Positions 1-7,325 of a stretch of DNA of 7,325 nucleotides are shown here, piece by piece. The notes beneath the pieces were generated by a model. The model did no database searches. It was not told the DNA's origin and saw only the letters and a list, made by a program, of their open reading frames with translations. Position numbers and translations under genes: made by a program. The DNA lies in contig JAGHCW010000077.1 in NCBI GenBank assembly GCA_021160245.1, positions 1-7,325 of the forward strand, in the 5' to 3' direction. This DNA is from a bacterium (GTDB lineage Bacteria > B130-G9). The first letter of the stretch is position 1. Each line of letters begins with the position of its first letter.

Positions 1-456
1 AAGATAGCTTGCAACGGCATTCGCGGCTATCAGCCTCAACTTTCTTTTCTGCCTGAGTTGAGGGCTTTTGTGGTTTCCGATTTCCGTATTGGTAATGAGT
101 CTTATTCGAAAGCAGTGGTTAGTTGTTTGGAGCACTGTAAAGCCAATATGCCGGACGGCACGCGCATCAGAATGGTTCGAGGTGATGCGGCGTATTGCCA
201 ACGGGCGGTGATGAATTGACGTGAGCGCGTCCGGTGGTTTCGTTTGGCCGTCTTGAGTCGCTGTCGGGATGACCAGTAGTTGGAGATATTCGATGGCCAA
301 TATGAGTATTTCCCCGCTGCAACGCGCCTCGACCTTCCTGCGACTGAGGCGATCAGAATGTATAACGCGCGGAGTCGAATGGAAGATGGAATCGGTCATT
401 TGAAGCAGGATCCCGGCCTGTCTGCGATGCCGTGCGTGGACGCGCGGGCGTTATGA
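1..456 (+). pseudogene. Degraded IS1380-like DDE transposase, C-terminal remnant
   Basis: One frame reads as a transposase of the IS1380 type (DDE_Tnp_1_4-like) from the window edge to a TGA at 454-456, broken by TGA at 217-219 and TAG at 277-279. The first part reads GIRGYQPQLSFLPEL, then a GNESYSKAVV stretch and RGDAAYCQRAV. This matches the family pattern of a 'GxRGYxP' strand followed by an 'RxDxAxY' block carrying the second catalytic Asp (codon 184-186). After the stops, IFDGQYEYFPAATRLDLPA leads into YNARSRMEDGIGHLK, an exact Y-(2)-R-(3)-E-(6)-K signature with the third catalytic Glu at 382-384. In intact family members the 'RxDxAxY' and 'YREK' blocks lie much further apart, so an internal deletion is inferred as well as the two nonsense codons. 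The protein would be non-functional. No terminal inverted repeat was identified, and the 5' part lies outside the window. Confidence 0.75.
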
Positions 457-541
457 ATAGTTAATTCTGGATGGCGATACATTATGGTACGAAAGAACAC
501 GGCTACATTCGGTCGCAAATGGTCAAATGCCCGACCTGCTG
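457..541. other. Short non-coding gap between IS remnant and GTPase gene
   Basis: No recognisable gene, IS end or RNA is seen here. The frame of the transposase remnant stays open past 456, but its translation no longer resembles the transposase. Confidence 0.5.
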
Positions 542-567
542 GACAGCCTCTAAGATTGGAGGCTGTC
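542..567. terminator. Hairpin at 3' end of the GTPase gene, possible terminator
   Basis: GACAGCCTC (542-550) and GAGGCTGTC (559-567) form a perfect 9-bp inverted repeat around an 8-nt loop. The stem includes the last codons of the minus-strand GTPase gene, and its TAG stop (550-552) lies at the stem-loop border. The site falls between that gene and the converging transposase remnant. No T-run follows on either strand, so it is not a canonical intrinsic terminator. It could be an atypical terminator or an mRNA 3'-end stabiliser. Confidence 0.35.
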
Positions 568-1068
568 GCACTTCCCGTTGAGGATGTTTGTGGTTAGAGC
601 TAGGAAGGCCTCATCGACCCCGGTTTCCTCCTTCGCACTGGTCTCCATGACTTGATAGCCTCTTGCGGTAAGGCTGCCTACAGTAGCATTGTCGATCTCC
701 CACTCCTCAGCAAGGTCTGACTTGTTAATGAGCAAGAGAAAAGGGAGGGGCCCGGATTCCGCCTCCACTCTCTGGTGGATGCTCAGGGCGGTTGAAAGCG
801 TGCCCTTACGAGTTCCATCGACAACCAACAGATAGCCCGCCATGCCCTGGAGATATGACTGACGGACTTTCTCGAATTCATCCTCGCCAGCCACGTCCCA
901 TATAATGAGCGCGACCTCTTCGCCGTCAACAACCACCGTCTTCTTATCCACCTTGACGCCAATCGTGCTTAAATATGTGTCTGCGAAGATACCGTCAACA
1001 AAGCGCCGGGTTAGGCTGGTCTTACCGACCGCAAAAGAACCGAGTAGGCAAATCTTCTTTTTGATCAT
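550..1068 (-). CDS. Rab/Ras-like small GTPase, bacterial type
   Basis: A cytosolic 172-aa single-domain P-loop GTPase that should bind and hydrolyse GTP as a molecular switch. All five G motifs are present: G1 GSFAVGKT (residues 10-17), G2 Thr35 within STIG, G3 WDVAGEDEF (57-65; Asp58, Gly61), G4 NKSD (115-118) and G5 TSAK (143-146). Length matches a bare Rab/Ras G domain. There is no C-terminal prenylation motif: the only late Cys is six residues from the end, so eukaryote-style lipid anchoring is not expected. The position equivalent to Ras Gln61 is Glu62, and the position equivalent to Gly12 is Phe12. From memory both are common in bacterial Rab-like proteins. The ATG at 1066-1068 is preceded directly by an in-frame TAG and has a GAGG Shine-Dalgarno 8 nt upstream, which fixes the start. 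The gene is monocistronic, divergent from ligA, and has no Roadblock/LC7 or other regulator beside it. Its cellular role cannot be told from context. Confidence 0.93.
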   Translation of the reverse strand: MIKKKICLLGSFAVGKTSLTRRFVDGIFADTYLSTIGVKVDKKTVVVDGEEVALIIWDVAGEDEFEKVRQSYLQGMAGYLLVVDGTRKGTLSTALSIHQRVEAESGPLPFLLLINKSDLAEEWEIDNATVGSLTARGYQVMETSAKEETGVDEAFLALTTNILNGKCDSLQS

Positions 1069-1076
1069 CTAATGCG

Positions 1077-1080
1077 CCTC
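1077..1080 (-). promoter_or_regulatory. Shine-Dalgarno site of the GTPase gene
   Basis: GAGG on the minus strand lies 8 nt before the ATG at 1066-1068. Together with the in-frame TAG immediately upstream of that ATG it settles the translation start. Confidence 0.6.
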
Positions 1081-1105
1081 GCAAGTGAACGTTGCTTGAA
1101 AAACG

Positions 1106-1119
1106 ACATCTTCAGATGT
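1106..1119. promoter_or_regulatory. Perfect 14-bp palindrome, operator-like
   Basis: ACATCT-TC-AGATGT is a perfect 6-bp inverted repeat with a 2-nt centre, located in the divergent intergenic region directly after a -35-like TTGAAA (1096-1101). Dimeric repressors often bind such symmetric sites. No regulator gene is in the window, so the factor is unknown. A 6-bp palindrome can occur by chance. Confidence 0.3.
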
Positions 1120-1166
1120 TACACAACCGAATCAATCGCTTCTAAGGCTTCATTAACTTGTCCTAT

Positions 1167-1173
1167 GGAGGGG
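1167..1173 (+). promoter_or_regulatory. Strong Shine-Dalgarno before a small ORF
   Basis: GGAGGGG sits 8 nt before the ATG at 1182-1184. It is the closest match to the anti-Shine-Dalgarno in the window and is the main reason for taking the following 39-codon ORF seriously. Confidence 0.5.
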
Positions 1174-1181
1174 CTAACTCT

Positions 1182-1301
1182 ATGAGACAAGGGAACTCAT
1201 TGTCAAGCATGGGGTTGATTGCTCAAGAAATCAGAAGTATCTCAGACCTAATGGACGTGATGAATTCTGTGGAGATTCGGACGCTTGATGCGTTAAGGTG
1301 A
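1182..1301 (+). CDS. Possible small protein or leader ORF upstream of ligA
   Basis: A 39-codon ORF starts at ATG 1182, ends at TGA 1299-1301, and has an excellent Shine-Dalgarno 8 nt upstream. The peptide begins MRQGNSLSSMGLIAQEIRSI. Its second half alternates hydrophobic and charged residues, compatible with an amphipathic helix. There is no membrane segment, signal peptide or Cys, and no family is recognised. It ends 51 bp before the preferred ligA start, in the same frame and the same direction. It could be a genuine small protein, a leader whose translation affects ligA expression, or a chance ORF. Support rests only on the ribosome-binding site and position. Confidence 0.4.
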   Translation: MRQGNSLSSMGLIAQEIRSISDLMDVMNSVEIRTLDALR

Positions 1302-3410
<2,109 letters not shown>

Positions 3411-3445
3411 GGGGCTTGAGCTCGCGTCGCGATGGGGCAATTTCA

Positions 3446-3452
3446 GAGAGGG
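3446..3452 (+). promoter_or_regulatory. Shine-Dalgarno deciding the AAA+ ATPase start
   Basis: GAGAGGG lies 6 nt before ATG 3459. The upstream in-frame ATG at 3432 has only a GAGGGG about 17 nt away, too far to be effective, so 3459 is preferred. Confidence 0.55.
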
Positions 3453-3458
3453 ACTGCA

Positions 3459-4940
3459 ATGGAGGATTTTGAGGGCGAGCTGAAGCTGCTGATACGCGCT
3501 CGCTATCCGATAATATATTTGGTGAGTTGGGAGGAGCGTCGTGTTGAGCGGATGGTTCGGCGCGTGGCGGCCTCATTGGGGAAGCACGTGGTCGTCTGGG
3601 CGAGCTCAACGGGCTTCGACCCGCCCGATTCAAGGGTATCTGAACCAACAAAGCCCTTTTCTGCGCTAAGCCATGTGGTTCAAGTGGCGGAGAAATCCGT
3701 CTTTCTGCTCAAGGACTTTCATCCGTATCTCGAACAGCCGGTAGTTATCCGGCGGATGAGGGACGTTGCGGCCAAGCTTCGGGTCAGCTACAAGACGGTC
3801 ATTATTCTCTCGCCAGTCCTAAAAATCCCCATTGAGCTCGAGAAGGACATATCCGTTCTTGACGTTCCGCTGCCGACGGAAGACGACCTTCGAAAGATAC
3901 TCGAAACCGTGACGAAGCAGGCGAAGCGCGACATCCGCTTCAAGGTGGATATATCGCACGAAGTCGAGGGCAAGATGGTCACGGCGACCTGCGGACTAAC
4001 GGAGGAGGAAGCGGAGAATGCGTTCGCGAAGGCCCTGGTGAACGATGGCCGTTTCACCGAGGATGACCTGCCGACGATCATCAACGAGAAGAAGCAGATC
4101 ATCCGTAAGACGGGTGTTCTGGAGTATTACGATTTCTCCGAGTCATTCGAGACTGTCGGTGGCCTTAGTAGGCTGAAGCTTTGGCTGAAGAACCGAGCCG
4201 CGGCGTTTGGGGCCGAGGCGCGTGAATTTGGTCTTCCGGAGCCGAAGGGGCTTCTGCTTGTAGGCGTCCAAGGCTGTGGCAAGAGTCTCACGGCAAAGGC
4301 CGTCGCCTCGCTTTGGAAGCTGCCGCTTTTGCGACTCGATGTTGGGAACCTCTTTGGGTCGTTCATTGGCTCGTCCGAGGAGAACATGCGGAAGGCGATC
4401 AAGATTGCGGAGGGCTTGAGTCCGGCGGTCTTGTGGCTGGACGAGATAGAGAAGGGCTTTTCTGGCGTGAGTAGCTCTGGGATGTCCGATGGCGGCACTA
4501 CGGCGCGAGTTTTCGCTACATTTCTGACTTGGCTTCAGGAGAAAACGAAGCCGGTATTCGTCGTTGCAACGGCTAACGCGATTGACCAATTGCCCCCCGA
4601 GATGCTTAGAAAGGGGCGTTTCGATGAGATATTCTTCATAGACCTGCCCACGGTTGAGGAGAGAAAACGCATCTTCGAGATTCATCTCAAGAAGCGCAAG
4701 AGAGACCCGAATCGCTTTGCAGTTGAGCATCTGGCCCGCAATTGCGAGGGTTACAGCGGGGCGGAGATAGAGCAGGCGATCATCTCGGCGCTTTACAATG
4801 CTTTTGCCCTGAAGAGGGAGATATCCAACGAGGACATACTGAAAGCCGTTGGTGAAAGCGTCCCATTGTCAACCATGATGAGCGAGCAGATAGAGGATTT
4901 CAGGGAATGGGCACGAGACCGCGCGCGGCCGGCCTCATGA
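3459..4940 (+). CDS. Ycf46-like AAA+ ATPase
   Basis: A 493-aa cytosolic AAA+ ATPase resembling cyanobacterial/plastid Ycf46 proteins, whose exact function is poorly defined. The N-terminal part (about 1-225) begins MEDFEGELKLLIRARYPIIY and has a Walker-B-like FLLKDFH (81-87) and a sensor-like TVIILSP (113-119), but no Walker A. It looks like a degenerate, non-catalytic AAA+ fold. A conserved EKKQIIRK linker (210-217) precedes the catalytic domain. That domain has Walker A GVQGCGKS (269-276), Walker B VLWLDEIEK (324-332), sensor-1 Asn373 in VATAN, likely arginine fingers in LRKGRFD (Arg384, Arg387), and GYSGAEIEQ in the small C-terminal subdomain (about 431-439). There are no membrane segments or ABC signature, so it is not a transporter nucleotide-binding subunit. 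An in-frame ATG at 3432 would add nine residues but lacks a well-placed ribosome-binding site. It lies 48 bp after ligA and 10 bp before the permease gene, so co-transcription is likely. Confidence 0.92.
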   Translation: MEDFEGELKLLIRARYPIIYLVSWEERRVERMVRRVAASLGKHVVVWASSTGFDPPDSRVSEPTKPFSALSHVVQVAEKSVFLLKDFHPYLEQPVVIRRMRDVAAKLRVSYKTVIILSPVLKIPIELEKDISVLDVPLPTEDDLRKILETVTKQAKRDIRFKVDISHEVEGKMVTATCGLTEEEAENAFAKALVNDGRFTEDDLPTIINEKKQIIRKTGVLEYYDFSESFETVGGLSRLKLWLKNRAAAFGAEAREFGLPEPKGLLLVGVQGCGKSLTAKAVASLWKLPLLRLDVGNLFGSFIGSSEENMRKAIKIAEGLSPAVLWLDEIEKGFSGVSSSGMSDGGTTARVFATFLTWLQEKTKPVFVVATANAIDQLPPEMLRKGRFDEIFFIDLPTVEERKRIFEIHLKKRKRDPNRFAVEHLARNCEGYSGAEIEQAIISALYNAFALKREISNEDILKAVGESVPLSTMMSEQIEDFREWARDRARPAS

Positions 4941-4944
4941 GAGG
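4941..4944 (+). promoter_or_regulatory. Shine-Dalgarno abutting the AAA+ gene stop
   Basis: GAGG immediately follows the AAA+ gene TGA (4938-4940) and ends 6 nt before the GTG at 4951. This supports the GTG start and close translational linkage of the two genes. Confidence 0.55.
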
Positions 4945-4950
4945 CTTGAT

Positions 4951-5649
4951 GTGAGAAAGACGCTTCTAATCTGCTCAAAGGAAATTCGCTCCTATTTCGG
5001 CGCCGCCACCGGCTATGTGATAACAGCCGCCTTTTTGATGCTGTCTGGCGCCTCTTTCTTCTACGTCGTCGGTCTATTCAGACTGAACAGTATGAGACCT
5101 ACATTTCAATTGATGGCCCTGGTTCTCATGCTGATAGCGCCTGCGATAACAATGCGACTTCTCGCCTCGGAGTTTAGGTCCGGAACGGCTGACATCCTGT
5201 TGGTCTCTCGCGTATCGCCGGTTCAATTGGCACTTGGTAAATTCCTCTTCTGCATCTTCATAGTTCTTGTGCTCCTGATATTCACATTCCACATGCCGCT
5301 CTTGCTTTTGCACTACGGCAGCCCCGACATGGGTGAGGTGCTGAGCGGCTATATAGGCTTATTTTTCGCCGGCTGCTTCTTCTGCTCAATTGGGCTCTTC
5401 GCGTCCTCTCTGACCAGAAATAGCCTTGTGGCCGCAATTGCCTCAACCGCCATTCTACTTGGGCTACTACTTCTCCCAGAGGGTGGCGACTATATAGGCG
5501 CCTTTTCTAAAATGGCATCTCCATTTTCGCATCTCGGCGACTTCGCAAAGGGCGTTTTCGACACATCCGACGCGGCATATTTCATACTTGGCGCGGCCTT
5601 GTTCGTGTTCTTGACGCAGAGAATACTCAAATTGAGGCAGAGAATATGA
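4951..5649 (+). CDS. GldF-type ABC-2 transporter permease
   Basis: A 232-aa inner-membrane permease of the ABC-2/GldF family. About six hydrophobic segments are visible (roughly residues 19-42, 52-70, 97-121, 131-153, 158-176 and 207-224). The family's cytoplasmic stretch lies between the second and third: RLLASEFRSGTADILLVSR (69-87) followed by VSPVQLALGKF. Further family-like features are YGSPDMGEVLSGYIGL (122-137), GLFASSLTRN (148-157) and the FSHLGDFAKGVFDTSD block (192-207). The start is GTG, with GAGG 6 nt upstream. Its stop overlaps the next start (ATGA at 5646-5649), so translational coupling with the GldG-type gene is expected. In Flavobacterium, GldF works with an ATPase (GldA) and GldG in gliding motility, but homologues are widespread in non-gliding bacteria and the substrate is unknown. 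No ABC ATPase gene is in the window. Family assignment is confident; substrate and role are not. Confidence 0.9.
   Translation: MRKTLLICSKEIRSYFGAATGYVITAAFLMLSGASFFYVVGLFRLNSMRPTFQLMALVLMLIAPAITMRLLASEFRSGTADILLVSRVSPVQLALGKFLFCIFIVLVLLIFTFHMPLLLLHYGSPDMGEVLSGYIGLFFAGCFFCSIGLFASSLTRNSLVAAIASTAILLGLLLLPEGGDYIGAFSKMASPFSHLGDFAKGVFDTSDAAYFILGAALFVFLTQRILKLRQRI
5634..5637 (+). promoter_or_regulatory. Shine-Dalgarno inside the permease gene for the GldG-type gene
   Basis: GAGG within the last permease codons lies 8 nt before the overlapping ATG at 5646, supporting that start. Confidence 0.5.
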
Positions 5650-7277
5650 CGAGCTCGTCCATAGTATCTAGCCTAGGCTCAAAGATCGCCCCTGCGGTAG
5701 CGATGCTCTGCGCCTTCATCGCGCTCTGCATCTACCTCTTCTTCTTTGAACTCGTCTTCTCCGCAAAACTCTTCCTCTTTGCCTCGCTTGCTTTCGGAGT
5801 AATTTGGGCGGTCTCAAGGCGCGCCTCGATTGGGAGAGCTCTTCGTCGCTTATTCGGGGCGGGCGCGTTCTCTTTTGCCATCGAGGCGATCTCTGCCGTT
5901 GTTATTCTCGCTGTGCTCTTAGGCATTTCGGTGAATCACAAGGCCGCCTGGGATTGGACGGTGAACGACAGCTTCACGTTGTCCTCATCGTCGATGAAGC
6001 TCGTCAAGAACCTAGCGCAGCCGGTCCAGATTATCGGCTTTCTTCGAAGCGATGACCCGCGCCGGACGAGGGCTCGCGACCTATTTGCTCAATATGAGCA
6101 GGCCTCAGACCTGATTCAAACTCGGATAATAGACCCCGACAGGAACCCGGCTGAAGCGATGAGATACGGAGGCGACGTTTACGGCAGGGCAGTTGTTCGA
6201 TGCGCGAAGAGGGAGGAATGGTCATCGTCGTGGACGGAGCAATCGCTATCAGGGATAATCGCTCGGGCGTCGTCCGATTACCGTCAAAAGGTCTATTTCG
6301 TGACGGGCCACGGCGAGCGCGAGATCGATACGAGAGTTGAGCGCTCGCTCTCTCAGGCGGCGCTTGATCTGACGCTTGAGAATTATGACATCGCCCGGTT
6401 TGAGTTTCCCTCTCAGCTGCCGTTCCCAACTGACGCCTCGGTCGTTATTCTGCCCGCCCCTCGGGTTGACTATCTCCCGGACGCCGTGGCTTCCCTCAAG
6501 TCATATCTCTCGTCGGGTGGACGGATTCTCATGCTCCTTGAGCCCGGAGGCACAGCGCCGCTTTCGGGCACGCTTTCCGCCCTCGGCCTCGACATTCTGC
6601 CCGCCCAGGTGATCGATCCGGCGAGCCATGTCTTTGGCGACCCCAATGTCCCGGCCATCTCGAGGGCCGGTCAGCTGGCCTCCCCCATCGCATCTGGTCT
6701 CCCGGGCGTCTTCTTCCCGGGGGCACGAGCAATCAGGCCGTCGAATAGCCGCCCAATCGAGGCGGATTCCAAAGGCATCCTCTTGTCCAGCGCCTCGTCC
6801 TACGCCGTCCGTCAGGGGGCGCCGTCCGGGTCGGAGCCCATTATGGGGCCCTTCTTCCTCGCAGCGTCAGTTGAGTCGCCGGTTAGCCTTCTTGAGCGAC
6901 TATGGGATGATTCTGGGGAGAATCAAGACGCGCTCAAGGCCAAGCAGAACCGGCTAATGCACCCGAATCTTGCAGAACAGCTGCGGCGGGCTGGGAAGCT
7001 CGGACACGGTCGCTACGCGCGGATTGTGGTGATTAGTGACGCGGACTTCGCAAGCAACAGGTTCATAGACCAACTGGGTAATCAACAGCTCTTCCTGGCC
7101 GCCGTGAAGTGGCTCTCGGAGCGGGATGACATAGCCTTGATACCGCGTGCTGCCAATCGAGAGAGCAAGCTCCTCTTAACAAGCCTCGAACTGAACGTCG
7201 TAAAATTCGTCTCCATCGTCCTATTCCCGTTGCTGGCCGCAGCCGTGGGCGCCGCCGTCTGGTGGAGGCGGCGCTAG
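5646..7277 (+). CDS. GldG-type auxiliary protein of ABC transport system
   Basis: A 543-aa membrane-anchored protein of the GldG/ABC_transp_aux family, the usual partner of GldF permeases. Three N-terminal hydrophobic segments (about 14-36, 39-56 and 76-94) precede a large soluble region (about 97-515), probably outside the cytoplasm. One C-terminal membrane helix (about 519-540) ends in WWRRR. Family landmarks are NDSFTLSSSSMKLVKNL (107-123), RIIDPDRNPAEAMRYG (160-175), the signature YFVTGHGERE (217-226), PDAVASLKSYLSSGGRILML (278-297), VIDPASHVFG (322-331) and VVISDADFASNRFI (461-474), then QLFLAAVKWL (481-490). A charged segment around 421-455 before the last motif looks like a flexible insert. 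The protein has no nucleotide-binding motif. It probably works with the permease in an envelope process of unknown substrate. The frame is intact and length is typical of the family. Confidence 0.9.
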   Translation: MTSSSIVSSLGSKIAPAVAMLCAFIALCIYLFFFELVFSAKLFLFASLAFGVIWAVSRRASIGRALRRLFGAGAFSFAIEAISAVVILAVLLGISVNHKAAWDWTVNDSFTLSSSSMKLVKNLAQPVQIIGFLRSDDPRRTRARDLFAQYEQASDLIQTRIIDPDRNPAEAMRYGGDVYGRAVVRCAKREEWSSSWTEQSLSGIIARASSDYRQKVYFVTGHGEREIDTRVERSLSQAALDLTLENYDIARFEFPSQLPFPTDASVVILPAPRVDYLPDAVASLKSYLSSGGRILMLLEPGGTAPLSGTLSALGLDILPAQVIDPASHVFGDPNVPAISRAGQLASPIASGLPGVFFPGARAIRPSNSRPIEADSKGILLSSASSYAVRQGAPSGSEPIMGPFFLAASVESPVSLLERLWDDSGENQDALKAKQNRLMHPNLAEQLRRAGKLGHGRYARIVVISDADFASNRFIDQLGNQQLFLAAVKWLSERDDIALIPRAANRESKLLLTSLELNVVKFVSIVLFPLLAAAVGAAVWWRRR

Positions 7278-7293
7278 GAGCAGGATCACATTT

Positions 7294-7325
7294 GTGGCGA
7301 GGCGAAGGGCTTGGCAGGAGTCGGT
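7294..7325 (+). CDS. Possible start of next gene, truncated by window edge
   Basis: A GTG at 7294 opens a frame (MARRRAWQES...) that runs off the window. AGGA (7282-7285) lies 8 nt upstream, and the GldG-type gene ends 16 bp earlier. The basic N-terminus would suit a membrane-anchored protein. GldG-type genes are often followed by a gene for a DUF4340-type protein, but ten codons are too few to identify anything. A TTG at 7293 opens another frame with a similar site. Confidence 0.3.
   Translation, partial: MARRRAWQES

Larger units (their letters stand above)
1069..1181. other. Divergent intergenic region, probable promoters for both sides
   Basis: This spacer separates the minus-strand GTPase from the plus-strand small ORF and ligA, so promoters for both should lie here. 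A TTGAAA (1096-1101) on the plus strand is a reasonable -35 box, but the -10 candidates 16-18 nt downstream (around 1118-1125, GTTACACA) match the consensus poorly. No convincing -10 was found for the minus strand. No tRNA, riboswitch or terminator was recognised. Confidence 0.35.

Noticed and set aside
484-597. A 37-codon plus-strand ORF (ATG 484 to TAG 597) overlapping the GTPase gene end
   Set aside because: It has no Shine-Dalgarno, runs antisense into a conserved gene, and its translation resembles nothing recognisable, including the end of IS1380 transposases.
1096-1125. A firm sigma-70 promoter call for ligA
   Set aside because: The TTGAAA -35 is good but every -10 candidate at 16-18 nt spacing matches TATAAT at only two or three positions, so it is mentioned only within the intergenic entry.
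4143-4730. Long minus-strand open frame (195 codons) inside the AAA+ gene
   Set aside because: It is a shadow of a strongly conserved coding region and its translation is low-complexity and basic with no family features. The same applies to the minus-strand frames inside ligA (1577-2035, 2246-2764, 2985-3440).
3459-4940. The AAA+ gene as the ABC ATPase of the GldF/GldG system
   Set aside because: It has sensor-1 Asn, arginine-finger residues and the SGAEIE small-subdomain motif of AAA+ proteins, and lacks the LSGGQ-type signature, Q-loop context and H-loop of ABC ATPases.

Overview
The window is bacterial chromosomal DNA of fairly even, moderately GC-rich composition. It uses standard genetic code 11, with ATG and GTG starts, purine-rich Shine-Dalgarno sites and TGA/TAG stops. 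Gene content (NAD+-dependent DNA ligase, a Ycf46-type AAA+ ATPase, a GldF/GldG-type ABC transport pair and a Rab-like small GTPase) points to a Gram-negative-type, probably environmental bacterium. The phylum cannot be fixed from the sequence.

Layout. Positions 1-456 (+) hold the decayed 3' part of an IS1380-like transposase, with two in-frame stops and an apparent internal deletion. Positions 457-549 hold no recognisable gene. A 9-bp-stem hairpin (542-567) covers the 3' end of a minus-strand Rab-like GTPase gene (550-1068). The divergent intergenic region (1069-1352) carries a perfect 14-bp palindrome and a possible 39-codon small ORF with the best Shine-Dalgarno sequence in the window. From there a tightly packed plus-strand run occupies the rest: ligA (1353-3410), a Ycf46-like AAA+ ATPase (3459-4940), a GldF-type ABC permease (4951-5649) and a GldG-type auxiliary protein (5646-7277). 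A possible further gene begins at about 7294 and runs off the window.

How the genes relate. The last four complete genes are probably co-transcribed: gaps are 48 bp and 10 bp, then there is an ATGA overlap. GldF and GldG would form the membrane and periplasmic-facing parts of an ABC-2-type system. The ABC ATPase (GldA-like) expected with them is absent, and a non-ABC AAA+ ATPase lies directly upstream. LigA is a housekeeping replication/repair enzyme with all expected domains. The GTPase stands alone and is transcribed away from ligA.

I found no clear evidence of an undescribed system. The points most worth a second look are the AAA+/gldF/gldG arrangement without an ABC ATPase, the small ORF and palindrome upstream of ligA, and the Glu at the Ras Gln61 position of the GTPase.
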